Below, in pieces: positions 23,036 through 32,566 of a stretch of 62,135 nt of DNA. The notes beneath the pieces were generated by a model. That model ran no database searches, was not told where the DNA came from, and saw only the letters and a list, made by a program, of their open reading frames with translations. The translations under genes and the position numbers were made by a program. The stretch comes from an uncultured Clostridia bacterium (lineage in GTDB: Bacteria; Bacillota; Clostridia; Oscillospirales; JAAYOS01), in contig CALXFK010000091.1 in the NCBI GenBank assembly GCA_944387575.1, positions 1-62,135 of the forward strand, in the 5' to 3' direction. The stretch's first letter is position 1; the number at the start of each line of letters is the position of its first letter.

Positions 23036-25104
23036 AAGTTATGAATCTCTTTGATAGGGAGCTTCGCTATTTAAAAGGGGTTGGAGAAAAACGCGCCGGG
23101 CTTTTTGCAAAGCTCGGCGTATTCACTGTCGGCGACATACTTCGATATTTTCCGCGTGCATATGAGGATCGTCGCGAGATAGCGCACATTACCGACCTTA
23201 CGCCCGGAATGTCTGTGTGCGTGAGGGGAACGGTAGTGACCGACGTGCGTCAGGCTAGAATAAGCGGCGGGAGGCAGATAGTAAGGTTCCGAATAAGCGA
23301 TGAGAGCGGTCAGGCTGAAGTGATGTTCTTTAACCAGGGCTGGGTAAAGGACAGAATCAGGCGTGGAGGGGAATATATTTTTTACGGTGAGTTCCGTGAA
23401 ATGAAGAACTCAAGGATGCTCTCTCTTGTAAACCCGGTGTATGAAGCGTTCTCAGTTGACAAGACGGGTACAAATACTCAGCGTATAATGCCGGTGTACC
23501 GCCTGACTTCAGGGATCGGACAGAATTACATTCGCGGGATAGTCGAGACGGCGCTGCGGCTCTGTGAGGGGAACTTGGAGGACGTGTTGTCGGAGTCTAT
23601 CCGCGAGAGGTATGTACTGCAGAACGCCGAGCTGTGCTATAAAAACATACATTTCCCGGGTAATGGCGATCTGCTTGCGGATGCACGGCGCAGGTTCGTT
23701 TTCGAAGAGCTGCTTGTGCTGTCGCTTGGACTCAGGCGGATGCGTGGTCGCCGCAATGCAGTTGGATATGCGATACCCGAGATGGATATGTCCGGCTTTG
23801 AACAGGTGCTCTCGTTCAAGCTCACCGGAGCGCAGCAACGTGCTATACGGGATGTCGCCGCGGATATGTCGTCGGGATATACGATGAACCGGCTCATACA
23901 GGGCGATGTCGGCTCGGGAAAAACGATGGTCGCTGCTGCGGCGGCGTGGCTTGCGTGTGGGGCGGGAGTGCAGGCTGCGGTGATGGCTCCGACCGAGATC
24001 CTCGCCTCGCAGCACTATGAGACGCTTGCCCCGATCTTCGAGCGCCTCAATATGCGTACTGCGCTTCTTGTGGGCTCTATGTCCACCGCAAGTAAACGGA
24101 AGACGGTGGAGCTCGCCGCGACCGGTGAGCTTGACGTTCTGATAGGAACGCACGCACTGATCTCGGAGGGCGTCGAATTTAAAAAACTCGGACTTGTTGT
24201 CACCGACGAGCAGCACCGCTTCGGCGTCGCCCAGAGGGCTGCGCTCGCTGAAAAGGGAAACAATGCGCATATGCTTGTCATGAGCGCTACACCGATACCG
24301 AGGACTCTTGCGCTGATGCTGTACGGCGACCTCGACATATCGAGAATAGATGAGCTCCCACCGGGCAGGCGTCCGGTACAGACTTTTGCGGTAAGCGAGA
24401 GCTACCGCCCGCGTGTGGAGAAATTTATACGGAAGCTCGTGGGAGAGGGCAGGCAGGTATTCATAGTATGTCCGCTGGTTGAGGAGGTGGACGGACTCGA
24501 CGACGGTAGAAAAACGGTCGAGACGTATGCGGAGCACCTGAGCCGGGAAGTATTTCCTGAGCTCCGTGTGGAGTTCATACACGGAAGAATGAAGCCCGCA
24601 AAAAAGGATGAGATAATGCGGAAAATGTCGGCGGGAGAGATAGATATTCTTGTCTCTACCACCGTAATAGAGGTTGGGATAGATGTCCCGAACGCCGCGC
24701 TGATAATAATTGAAAATTCGGAGCGGTTCGGACTTGCTCAGCTTCACCAGCTCCGGGGGCGCGTGGGGCGTGGAAGCCACGAGAGCTACTGTATACTGTT
24801 TGAGAACGGGGGCAGTCAGGTCACCCGTGAGCGCATTCGAGTGATGTGTGAAACTAACGACGGATTCAAGATAGCAGAGGAGGACCTCCGACTGCGCGGT
24901 CCGGGCGACTTCTTTGGCAGCCGGCAACACGGTATCCCCGCGCTCAGAATAGCGGATATTGCGGCGGACAATGAGACTATGTCACAGGTTTCGGAGGCGG
25001 CGGGGCTTGTGCTCGCGGACGACCCGGAACTGACCCGCCCGGAAAACGCACTGCTGCGCAGGGAAGTGGATAAAATGTTTGAAAATGCAGGAGAACTCAA
25101 CTAA
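23032..25104 (+). CDS. recG: ATP-dependent DNA helicase RecG
   Basis: Branch-migrating helicase that reverses stalled replication forks. The N-terminal wedge/OB domain begins with LKGVGEKRAGLFAKLG and includes FRISDESGQAEVMFFNQ; the helicase core has Walker A GDVGSGKT (about residue 289), DEQH box VTDEQHRFG, SATPIPRTLAL, and motif VI QLRGRVGRG. 690 aa is normal. GTG 23032 overlaps the fakA stop by four bases; ATG 23041 is an equally possible start. It is convergent with and overlaps by four bases the YhaN-like gene on the other strand. Confidence 0.95.
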   Translation: MKVMNLFDRELRYLKGVGEKRAGLFAKLGVFTVGDILRYFPRAYEDRREIAHITDLTPGMSVCVRGTVVTDVRQARISGGRQIVRFRISDESGQAEVMFFNQGWVKDRIRRGGEYIFYGEFREMKNSRMLSLVNPVYEAFSVDKTGTNTQRIMPVYRLTSGIGQNYIRGIVETALRLCEGNLEDVLSESIRERYVLQNAELCYKNIHFPGNGDLLADARRRFVFEELLVLSLGLRRMRGRRNAVGYAIPEMDMSGFEQVLSFKLTGAQQRAIRDVAADMSSGYTMNRLIQGDVGSGKTMVAAAAAWLACGAGVQAAVMAPTEILASQHYETLAPIFERLNMRTALLVGSMSTASKRKTVELAATGELDVLIGTHALISEGVEFKKLGLVVTDEQHRFGVAQRAALAEKGNNAHMLVMSATPIPRTLALMLYGDLDISRIDELPPGRRPVQTFAVSESYRPRVEKFIRKLVGEGRQVFIVCPLVEEVDGLDDGRKTVETYAEHLSREVFPELRVEFIHGRMKPAKKDEIMRKMSAGEIDILVSTTVIEVGIDVPNAALIIIENSERFGLAQLHQLRGRVGRGSHESYCILFENGGSQVTRERIRVMCETNDGFKIAEEDLRLRGPGDFFGSRQHGIPALRIADIAADNETMSQVSEAAGLVLADDPELTRPENALLRREVDKMFENAGELN

Positions 25105-26552
25105 ATTCGCAGAAAATTTGCTGAGATCCCTGCGCGCTTGAGCGTCTCGCGCTCCCTCGACTGGCAGGTGAAAACCACTATCTGCCTCGTCTCCGCCTCT
25201 TTGGCGAGCAGTTCGAGAGTGGAGCGCAGGCGCTCATCGTCGAAGTAGACCATTGCGTCGTCGAACAGCAGCGGAGCGTCCTCTGGAAGGATGGTTTTGC
25301 AGATCGCGAGCCGGAGTGCAAAGCGCAGCTGTTCGGACGTCCCGTAGCTCAGTTCGCGGGGGTCGCGGAGCACCGGGTCGACGGCGCTCGCCGCATACGG
25401 CGTGAGCGCGCGGTCGATGACTGTCTTGGAGTATCGCCCGCCCGTCATCCGTGCGAAATATTCCCCAGTCTTTCGCATAAGCGCCGGGGACATGCGGTCG
25501 CGCAGCTTCTCGTCCGCCTCTTCAATAAGCGATATTGCGGCTTCGAGTGCAGCAAGGCGCTTGGCGAGTGTCTCTACCTTTTCGACGAGCTCCTCTCGGC
25601 GTGCCACAAGCGCCGAGGGGTTTAGCGCATCTAGGCTTCCCTCCAGCTTTGCGATGGCGCGGTCGATTTCAAGAAGTTCCTCGTCGGGCGCGTGCTCCGG
25701 AGAATGGCTGTGTGTTGCAAGTCCGGAAAGTAGGTAGACCGCAAGAGCTGCCGGGAGACCAACGAGTGCGGTGTAGACCGTGTGTGTAAGCACGGCGACG
25801 GCAAAGAACGCGACCGCGACGAGCACCGACACGGCTATTCGTGCGGCACGCGGAGGATGTGTTGCGGATGTGACATTTGTGCGCTGTGATTCAAGCGATG
25901 TGCGCCGGTTGCGCAATTCGTCAAGGGAGGTTGAGATCTCGTTGCAGCGTGAAAGCGTGTTTTCGATATTGTTAAGTTCCTGAAAGGCGGAGCCGGAAGC
26001 TCCGCCTTTCTGCTGCGCGGACACCTCTCGCCGCCAGCGTTTCAGGCGGTCTATTGCTTCACCTGCGGACACCGATTCGTCTCCGCCTGCGGCGAGCGCC
26101 GTGAGTCTGCGCTCTATTTCTGCGCCACCTGGAGGCAACGTCTGCGGACCTATTATGCAGCATCGCGAGAACATGTCGCGCCCGATACCCAGAAGCTGTT
26201 CTCCGGGAGAACGCATGTCCACCTTCTGCCCGGAGGCGGTGACGTCGACCCGTCCCAGTGCGGATGTGGGGGAGGCGCTCCGAACGATGCAGTATTCGAC
26301 TCCGCCGTGTTCAAGTACGAGGCTGCCGCTACACGGCGCTCCGCTCCACGACTGGGCAAGTTTCTTTTCGGATAGGGCGCGTTTGCTATCCCGCTGCGCG
26401 CTGTCTATTCCGTACAGCATCGAGCGGACGAAGGAGCACCAGGTAGTTTTGCCGTGTTCGTTTGATCCCTCTACGATGTTGAGCCCGGGGCGGAGCTCGA
26501 GCCTGTCTCCGTTGAGCTTGCCGTAGTTTGCAAGCATGTTTCGTATCACCAC
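25101..26552 (-). CDS. compact YhaN/Rad50-like AAA ATPase with central membrane hairpin
   Basis: SMC-type ATPase paired with the SbcD-like nuclease. Residues 1-150 form the N-terminal ATPase half, with Walker A in GSNEHGKTT (about 29-37). A coiled-coil (about 165-225) leads to two hydrophobic segments (about 233-280), another coiled-coil (about 290-355), then the C-terminal half with signature LSYGTSEQLRFALRLA and Walker B PLLFDDAMVYFDDE. At 483 aa it is about half the length of B. subtilis YhaN, with much shorter coiled coils. The membrane hairpin replaces the zinc hook of Rad50, suggesting membrane tethering. GTG 26552 has GAGGAG eight bases upstream; the gene overlaps the nuclease gene. 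Confidence 0.85.
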   Translation of the reverse strand: MVIRNMLANYGKLNGDRLELRPGLNIVEGSNEHGKTTWCSFVRSMLYGIDSAQRDSKRALSEKKLAQSWSGAPCSGSLVLEHGGVEYCIVRSASPTSALGRVDVTASGQKVDMRSPGEQLLGIGRDMFSRCCIIGPQTLPPGGAEIERRLTALAAGGDESVSAGEAIDRLKRWRREVSAQQKGGASGSAFQELNNIENTLSRCNEISTSLDELRNRRTSLESQRTNVTSATHPPRAARIAVSVLVAVAFFAVAVLTHTVYTALVGLPAALAVYLLSGLATHSHSPEHAPDEELLEIDRAIAKLEGSLDALNPSALVARREELVEKVETLAKRLAALEAAISLIEEADEKLRDRMSPALMRKTGEYFARMTGGRYSKTVIDRALTPYAASAVDPVLRDPRELSYGTSEQLRFALRLAICKTILPEDAPLLFDDAMVYFDDERLRSTLELLAKEAETRQIVVFTCQSRERETLKRAGISANFLRI

Positions 26553-27583
26553 TGTGGACGCTCCTCTCCGTCGAGGGCGGCAAGAGCGAGCCTCAGCGCT
26601 GTGGAATTCTCATATCCGCGCTCCGCCGCGACCGACTTCACTATGCCGGCAAGTGAGTATTCATCAACGTGTGTAACAGAGGTGTTGTCGATGATTTGCA
26701 GGTAAAATGTCTGTTTTTGCAGTGTATTCAGTTCGGAGTGGCTAATTGGGCGCTCCGGGACCCCAGTTAGCGTCAGCCGGACAAGGTCGCGGCTGTGGTC
26801 GGACAGCAGTTCCCGTATCCGCCCGACAGGGTCAGGTATGCCGTTGAGCCGAAGAGGAATGTCAATGAACCTGTGTGCACCGAAGCTCACAAATTCGACC
26901 GACACTTTTTTATCTATTGTCACAAGGTATGCGCCGACGTCCCCTTCATCCTGGAACCCGGTGGGAAGCGCACATCCGGAGTACGCATACACCGTACCGC
27001 CGTCGGCTTGAACCGGCGAGGAGCGCGCGTGGATGTGCCCGAGCGCTAGGTAGTCGGCAGCGCAGTTTGCAATGTCTCGCGCGCGGATAGGGCAGTATTT
27101 TGAAGCGTTGGATATGTCGCCGTGCATGAGCAGTACCGACTGCGGCGAGCCGGGTGAGCGGAAGTGGTCCAGTTTCGGAGTGTGGCAGTAGACGTCGGAA
27201 AAGGCACAGCCATATATGAGAAAGCCGTGAAATTTCACCGCGCTCAGCTCCTCGGAGTCAAATATGTGTACACACTCCGGCCATTCGCGGGTGAGATAGG
27301 GGGAACGCGCATCGAGATAGTCGTGGTTTCCGGGGGAGATGAACACCGGGACCCCTGCGTCGCCAAACAGAGCTATGGTCCTCTCAAAGACTGAGGGGGG
27401 TGGTGTAGCGCTGTCGAACAGATCGCCCGCAATGAGCACCGCGTCCGCCTCATCTCTTGCGAAACGCAGCATCCTGTAAAGGACACGGAATGCATCCTCC
27501 GCGAGCTCATCCGCAATATCCGGCGGCAGTGAGCTGTGCATGCAACCAAGGTGGAGGTCTGCGAGGTGAAGGAATTTCAGCAT
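26546..27583 (-). CDS. SbcD/YhaO-like metallophosphoesterase, DNA repair exonuclease
   Basis: Calcineurin-like phosphoesterase of 345 aa. All five Mre11-type metal motifs are visible: DLHLG (residues 9-13), GDLFD, GNHDY, LLMHGD and GHIH. These make it the nuclease partner of the adjacent YhaN-like ATPase, analogous to SbcCD/Mre11-Rad50, and it is co-transcribed and overlapping with it. ATG start with GAGGT upstream. Members are often annotated as DNA repair exonucleases; activity in this subfamily (YhaO) is less well characterised. Confidence 0.9.
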   Translation of the reverse strand: MLKFLHLADLHLGCMHSSLPPDIADELAEDAFRVLYRMLRFARDEADAVLIAGDLFDSATPPPSVFERTIALFGDAGVPVFISPGNHDYLDARSPYLTREWPECVHIFDSEELSAVKFHGFLIYGCAFSDVYCHTPKLDHFRSPGSPQSVLLMHGDISNASKYCPIRARDIANCAADYLALGHIHARSSPVQADGGTVYAYSGCALPTGFQDEGDVGAYLVTIDKKVSVEFVSFGAHRFIDIPLRLNGIPDPVGRIRELLSDHSRDLVRLTLTGVPERPISHSELNTLQKQTFYLQIIDNTSVTHVDEYSLAGIVKSVAAERGYENSTALRLALAALDGEERPQW

Positions 27584-27680
27584 CTTTTACCTCATTTCTA
27601 TGCCAGGCAGCTCCGGCAGACGGTACCGAAGAGCGGTCCGACCCGGTCGCCAGTCAATCAAATCTAATGCTGTTTTCTAT

Positions 27681-27709
27681 ATTATACAGGCTTGGTATGA
27701 CCTTTGCAA
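27681..27709 (-). promoter_or_regulatory. promoter of the SbcD/YhaN-like operon
   Basis: Minus-strand TTGCAA (27709-27704), 17-base spacer, TATAAT (27686-27681). It leaves an about 90-base leader before the SbcD-like start. Confidence 0.7.
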
Positions 27710-27788
27710 CGCGCGTTCAACGACAACACTCTGAAATTACGTATATATAGCGGCAAAAATGAGAAGTAATGTTTTTGCACTTTATATG

Positions 27789-27817
27789 TTGAAAGGAACC
27801 GCGGAAAAGTGTATAAT
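27789..27817 (+). promoter_or_regulatory. promoter of typA
   Basis: TTGAAA (27789-27794), 17-base spacer, TATAAT (27812-27817), about 45 bases before the typA start and divergent from the SbcD-like promoter. Confidence 0.7.
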
Positions 27818-27864
27818 TTTGCGGTGTTACCGAATTATATTCTGCAAATTGGAAGGTGCGGCAC

Positions 27865-29709
27865 TTGATAAATGAAAAGCTCAGGAATGTTGCTATAATA
27901 GCGCATGTTGACCACGGAAAGACGACGCTTGTTGACGGACTGCTCAAGCAGAGCGGAGTTTATCGCGAAAATCAGGCGGTCGTGGAGCGTGTAATGGACT
28001 CCAACGACATAGAGCGTGAGCGAGGAATAACCATTCTCGCGAAGAATACCGCCGTCCACTATAAGGGCGTGAAGATAAACATCGTCGACACTCCCGGTCA
28101 CGCTGATTTCGGCGGCGAGGTCGAGCGTATATTGAAGATGGTCAGCGGGGTGCTGCTGCTCGTGGATGCGGCGGAGGGTCCGATGCCGCAGACCCGTTTT
28201 GTGCTTGAACGGGCGCTCTCGCTCAATCTGCCGGTAATAATCGTTATAAACAAGGTCGACCGACCGGATGCCCGAGTCGATGAAGTTCCCGACGAGGTGC
28301 TTGAGCTGCTTATAGACCTCAACGCAGATATGGAGTATCTCGACTCCCCGGTCATTTTCTGCGCGGCGCGGAGCGGCAAGGCATCGCTTTCTCCGGTGAT
28401 GAAGGATGACGACGATCTCACCCCGCTCTTCGAGGCGATAATAAATCACATTCCCGCCCCGGAAGCAAACGAGGAGGCACCGGTTCAGATCCTTGTGAGC
28501 TCCATCGACTACAACGACTATGTCGGACGTATTGGAATAGGACGAGTGGAGCGCGGTGTTATTCAGCCGGGTGACGAGGTATTTGTCTGCTCGCACCATG
28601 ACCCGGAGCGGAAGTTTAAGTCGAAAATAGTAAGCATATATGAATTTGACGGGCTGAAGCGCCTGCCGGTCGATCGCTGTGCGGCAGGGGATATAGTGGC
28701 GTTCAGCGGGATAGAGGACATTACGATTGGCGACACCGTCTGTGCGCCGTCCTGCGTCGAGGCGCTGCCATTCGTAAAGATAAGCGAGCCCACCGTCGAG
28801 ATGACTTTTGCGGTCAATGATTCGCCGTTTGCCGGCAGAGAAGGGAAATTTGTAACTTCGCGCAATCTCCGCGACAGGCTTGAGCGCGAACTGCTTCGCG
28901 ACGTATCGCTTCGCGTAAGCGAGATAGGGAAGACCGACTCGTTCAATGTGGCGGGGCGCGGAGAAATGCACCTTTCAATACTCATTGAGAATATGCGTCG
29001 CGAGGGATATGAACTCCAGGTGTCCACCCCACGAGTGCTCTATCGCGAGATCGACGGCGTACTCTGCGAGCCTATCGAGGAGTTGGTAGCCGACGTGCCA
29101 GAGGGCGTCGTTGGGGCTGTCATGGAGAAGATAGGCAGCAGGCGGGGCGAGCTCCAGAAGATGACCCCGATGGGCAGCCGTATGCGCATAGAATTCCTTG
29201 TTCCATCCCGCGGTCTTTTCGGTTACCGCAACGAGTTTCTGACGGATACCAAGGGCGAGGGGATCATGACAACCGTTTTCCACGGATACGCACCGTTCTC
29301 GGGAGAGATTGCGCGGCGTGCCACCGGTTCGCTGATTGCATATGAGACTGGGGAGACTGTCACTTATGGTCTTTATCAGGCACAGGATCGTGGACAGCTC
29401 TTTGTTGGACCGGGAGTTCCGGTGTATGCGGGAATGGTCGTGGGAGTGTCCCCAAAGTCGGATGACATAGTGGTAAACGTCTGCAAGCGCAAACAGCTAA
29501 CCAACACCCGTGCGGCAGGGTCTGACGATGCGCTTCGGCTCACTCCGCCGAGAGTTATGAGTCTTGAGCAGTCGATAGAGTTTCTTGCGGACGACGAGCT
29601 GCTCGAGGTCACGCCAAAGTCTATCCGTATCCGCAAGCGCGTGCTCGACCACGCCCAGCGCATGCGCGACCTGAAGCGCGCGGAAGCTGCGGCTCGCGAG
29701 GCAAAATAA
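27865..29709 (+). CDS. typA: translational GTPase TypA/BipA
   Basis: Ribosome-associated GTPase involved in 50S assembly and stress or cold adaptation. G1 is AHVDHGKTT, switch I RGITI, G3 DTPGHADFGG, G4 NKVDRPDA; EF-G-like domains II, III and V follow, with the TypA-specific C-terminal domain containing PRGLFGYRNEFLT-type residues. About 614 aa is normal. The start is TTG at 27865, eight bases after GGAAGG (27851-27856); a GTG at 27856 overlaps that site and is less likely. It is a single-gene unit with its own promoter and terminator. Confidence 0.95.
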   Translation: MINEKLRNVAIIAHVDHGKTTLVDGLLKQSGVYRENQAVVERVMDSNDIERERGITILAKNTAVHYKGVKINIVDTPGHADFGGEVERILKMVSGVLLLVDAAEGPMPQTRFVLERALSLNLPVIIVINKVDRPDARVDEVPDEVLELLIDLNADMEYLDSPVIFCAARSGKASLSPVMKDDDDLTPLFEAIINHIPAPEANEEAPVQILVSSIDYNDYVGRIGIGRVERGVIQPGDEVFVCSHHDPERKFKSKIVSIYEFDGLKRLPVDRCAAGDIVAFSGIEDITIGDTVCAPSCVEALPFVKISEPTVEMTFAVNDSPFAGREGKFVTSRNLRDRLERELLRDVSLRVSEIGKTDSFNVAGRGEMHLSILIENMRREGYELQVSTPRVLYREIDGVLCEPIEELVADVPEGVVGAVMEKIGSRRGELQKMTPMGSRMRIEFLVPSRGLFGYRNEFLTDTKGEGIMTTVFHGYAPFSGEIARRATGSLIAYETGETVTYGLYQAQDRGQLFVGPGVPVYAGMVVGVSPKSDDIVVNVCKRKQLTNTRAAGSDDALRLTPPRVMSLEQSIEFLADDELLEVTPKSIRIRKRVLDHAQRMRDLKRAEAAAREAK

Positions 29710-29734
29710 AGAACAATAACAAACTGATTTGGAT

Positions 29735-29767
29735 GTCCATGCGGTTCTTCGCCGCATGGACGTTTTT
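29735..29767 (+). terminator. intrinsic terminator of typA
   Basis: Perfect 10-bp stem GTCCATGCGG (29735-29744) with CCGCATGGAC (29752-29761), seven-base loop, followed by GTTTTT. Confidence 0.88.
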
Positions 29768-29788
29768 GTCGTATAACGACATATATAA

Positions 29789-29859
29789 CAGGCAGGCACT
29801 GCAACTCTGCAATACCTGCCTGACGTAGCGGTCGCCAGATTGTGTTCGACCACAATCTG
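29789..29859 (-). terminator. two hairpins downstream of the PBP gene
   Basis: Minus strand: a 9-bp hairpin right at the PBP stop (29851-29859 with 29836-29844), then an 8-bp hairpin CAGGCAGG/CCTGCCTG (29815-29822 with 29789-29796) followed by TTATAT. Together they probably end the degV-PBP transcript; the T tract is weak. Confidence 0.55.
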
Positions 29860-32538
29860 TTATTCGGTTGGTTCTGTCGGGAATTCGGGAGAAGGGGACG
29901 CAGACGGCTCTGATACAGGCGGCTCTGACACAGACGGCTCGGTCGGAGGAGGCGTGGATTCAACCGGCGGCGGTGTGTTAGGCGATGACGTGACCTCGGG
30001 CGAGCCTGAAGGCGTCGGGTCTGCACCAGGAGGTGACTCGGTAACGGTGGGGTCGTCCGGCTCTGTCGGGAACTCTCCGTCCGGGGGAATGATGTCGTCG
30101 GGATCCTCCGGTTCCTCTGGCAACGGCTCTAAGTGATTCTGGCAGAATGCGTTGACCGCGCTTGTTGCAAGGTTTGCCGCATAACGCACGCGGAACCCGG
30201 TCTCTGTCTCGACGTTGTAGTCCACACCAAATTCGCGGATGGTATATTGCTCGTCGTTTAGCACGATACCAGCAATCGGGAAACGGCGGTCGAGCTGGAG
30301 CATAGAAACACGGGTGATGTTCTCTGCCGGGCAGTATGGGGTCGCGATCTGCTTTGTGGTGCTGTCGATATCCACGTACTGGTGCATGGTACATGCGGAA
30401 ACCGGGACATCACTTGACACAAAAGTGCCGGTGCGAACACGGCTTCCACGGATATCAGCACGGCATGCCTCGGTGGGTGCCATGCCCGAGTCGACACAAT
30501 AACTTGCCTGGACAAGTTCTACGCCGGTGGGGGTGAAGAAGGAACGCGGCTCAAGATCCTCGTGTATCTTCTCCATGACAGCCTGCCACAGCGGGATAGC
30601 GGGGCTGGTGCCGGACTGGGTAACTATTGTGGTGTTGCTGTCAAATCCGTACCAAACTGCACAGGAGTAGTAGGGAGTGTATCCAACAAACCAGCGGTCG
30701 TAGTCGTCGTCGGTGGTACCTGTCTTTCCTGCGGCGACAGAGTTTGAAAGTCGTGCGTTATAGCCGGTTCCGTTGGTTATGACGTTTGTGAGAAGGGCAT
30801 TCATGTAGTAAGCGGTGGTCGGCTTGATTACCGCGATGCCCTCGGTAGTGTTGTCGAGAATCACGTTGCCGTTTGAGTCGAGAACCTTGGAATAGGTTCG
30901 CGGCTCGGTGTATATGCCTTCGTTTACAAACACGCTGTAGGCCGCAGCAAGTTCCACTGCGGTCACGCCGTAAGTGGTGCCGCCGAGTGCCATTGCGGAG
31001 AGGGTATCGTCTCCCTTGATTTCGCCGTTGACTTCAACGTTGTCAACGAGTGATTCGAGACCCATAGTGTATTTCGCAAAATTATAGCAGTACTCCGGGG
31101 TCATCTTGAGAACGAGCTGCACCGGGATGGTGTTTGACGAGCGCTGCACCGCCTCCATTATCGTTATCTGCCCTCGGTACACGCGGTCGTAGTTCTTAGG
31201 ATAAGCGCCGCCATTGAGAACCATAGCGGGCATATCTGTGTAAACGCTGTACGGGTTTATGAGCCCCGCTTCTATTGCGGCTGCGTACACCGAGATCGGC
31301 TTTATCGACGAGCCGGGTGACCGCTTGGACTGTGTTGCGCGGTTCAGGGTGAGGTTTCCGGTCTTTTCACCGAGACTTCCGTACATTCCGACGATGTTGC
31401 CGGTGTACGGATCCATTACGACAATGCTTGACTGAGGTTCGTCCTCAAGCGAGTCCTCATTTCGCAGCTTTGGCCAGTATTCCTCGTTTGTATAGACCTC
31501 GTCGATTATCGCCTGGATATCCTGGTCCATTGTGCTGTATATCTGGTATCCGCCGCTGTACAGCATCCGTGATGCGACGCGACTATCCACGCCGAGCGCC
31601 TCTGCGAGGTCGGCAGTGACGTCGCGAATGATCTGGTCTACAAAATAGCTCTGGTATTCGGTCGTTGAGTCAGCGTCATTGGTTGTCTCGGCGTCTCGCT
31701 TGAACTCAAGCTTTGCTTCTAGCGCAGCGTTAAGCTCCTCCTCGGTCTCTATCATACCGAGCTCGTACATCTTGTTGAGGATGACCGTCTGACGGTACTT
31801 GTTGTTATCGCGATTGATATACGGGTCGTAATAGGTGGGAAGGTTGGTGATGCCAACGATGCTTGCTGCCTCAGGAAGTGTGAGCTCGGAGGCGGATTTT
31901 CCAAAATATTTGTTTGCGGCAGACTCTATACCGTAACAGCCCTGACTGAAGTAGACAAGGTTGATGTATATTTCGAGGATGTCCTCCTTAGAGTACTCCC
32001 GTTCAAATTCTAGGGCACTGAATATTTCGGTGAGTTTCCGCCGAACGGTGACCTCTTTTTCGCCCGTGAGGTTTTTTACGACCTGCTGCGTGATAGTTGA
32101 ACCGCCGAACGTGTCCCTCATGCCTAGAAACATGTTCACGAATGCTCCGGCTGTTCGGAACCAGTCCACACCGTTGTGACTCCAAAATCTCTCATCCTCG
32201 ATTGCTATAAGCGCGTCAAAGACGTATGAGGGGACTTCTTCATAGCTGACCCACACACGGTTCTCACTGGAGTAGATCTCATTGGTGGCAACATAATCGC
32301 CGACCGTTTTGTCGTATGTGTAGATAAAGCTCGTCTGATCGAGCGTAAAGTCGTCAACATTCACGCCGATGTCTGTATTGATGTAGTTTTTGACATAGAT
32401 GGCGAATATACACGCGAGCATTACGCCGGTGACAAGTCCTATCATCAAAATCGTACCAAAAACTTTGAAGAAACCGATAAGAACGCGGCTTGCGAGATTG
32501 CGTTCTCCGTTCTCCGCGCGTCGGGGAAAAGTGCTCAT
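29860..32538 (-). CDS. class A penicillin-binding protein (transglycosylase/transpeptidase, PBP1A family)
   Basis: Bifunctional peptidoglycan synthase of 892 aa. A cytoplasmic N-terminus is followed by one transmembrane helix (about 22-50). The GT51 glycosyltransferase domain (about 95-270) has EDERFWSHNGVDW and GGSTITQQVVKNL. The transpeptidase domain has the active-site S-x-x-K in GSSIKP, SxN in RSSNTIP and KTG in AAGKTGTTDDD. The C-terminal about 75 residues are a low-complexity Pro/Ser/Thr/Glu tail outside the cell. GGAG precedes ATG 32538. It lies 28 bases after the DegV-family gene on the same strand and is probably co-transcribed with it. Confidence 0.95.
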   Translation of the reverse strand: MSTFPRRAENGERNLASRVLIGFFKVFGTILMIGLVTGVMLACIFAIYVKNYINTDIGVNVDDFTLDQTSFIYTYDKTVGDYVATNEIYSSENRVWVSYEEVPSYVFDALIAIEDERFWSHNGVDWFRTAGAFVNMFLGMRDTFGGSTITQQVVKNLTGEKEVTVRRKLTEIFSALEFEREYSKEDILEIYINLVYFSQGCYGIESAANKYFGKSASELTLPEAASIVGITNLPTYYDPYINRDNNKYRQTVILNKMYELGMIETEEELNAALEAKLEFKRDAETTNDADSTTEYQSYFVDQIIRDVTADLAEALGVDSRVASRMLYSGGYQIYSTMDQDIQAIIDEVYTNEEYWPKLRNEDSLEDEPQSSIVVMDPYTGNIVGMYGSLGEKTGNLTLNRATQSKRSPGSSIKPISVYAAAIEAGLINPYSVYTDMPAMVLNGGAYPKNYDRVYRGQITIMEAVQRSSNTIPVQLVLKMTPEYCYNFAKYTMGLESLVDNVEVNGEIKGDDTLSAMALGGTTYGVTAVELAAAYSVFVNEGIYTEPRTYSKVLDSNGNVILDNTTEGIAVIKPTTAYYMNALLTNVITNGTGYNARLSNSVAAGKTGTTDDDYDRWFVGYTPYYSCAVWYGFDSNTTIVTQSGTSPAIPLWQAVMEKIHEDLEPRSFFTPTGVELVQASYCVDSGMAPTEACRADIRGSRVRTGTFVSSDVPVSACTMHQYVDIDSTTKQIATPYCPAENITRVSMLQLDRRFPIAGIVLNDEQYTIREFGVDYNVETETGFRVRYAANLATSAVNAFCQNHLEPLPEEPEDPDDIIPPDGEFPTEPDDPTVTESPPGADPTPSGSPEVTSSPNTPPPVESTPPPTEPSVSEPPVSEPSASPSPEFPTEPTE

Positions 32539-32566
32539 GTATCAAATCTCCGTATATTATGCCTTG

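Noticed and set aside
23509..24930. 473-codon open frame antisense to recG
   Set aside because: Lies entirely inside recG, composition is typical of a shadow frame, and no start signal is present.
27835..28971. 378-codon open frame antisense to typA
   Set aside because: Contained in the typA coding and promoter region on the opposite strand; no motif or start signal.
29860..30130. Tandem repeats coding the Pro/Ser/Thr tail of the PBP considered as a separate repeat element
   Set aside because: The repeats are in frame and encode a plausible low-complexity extracellular tail; no sign of a mobile or CRISPR-like element.
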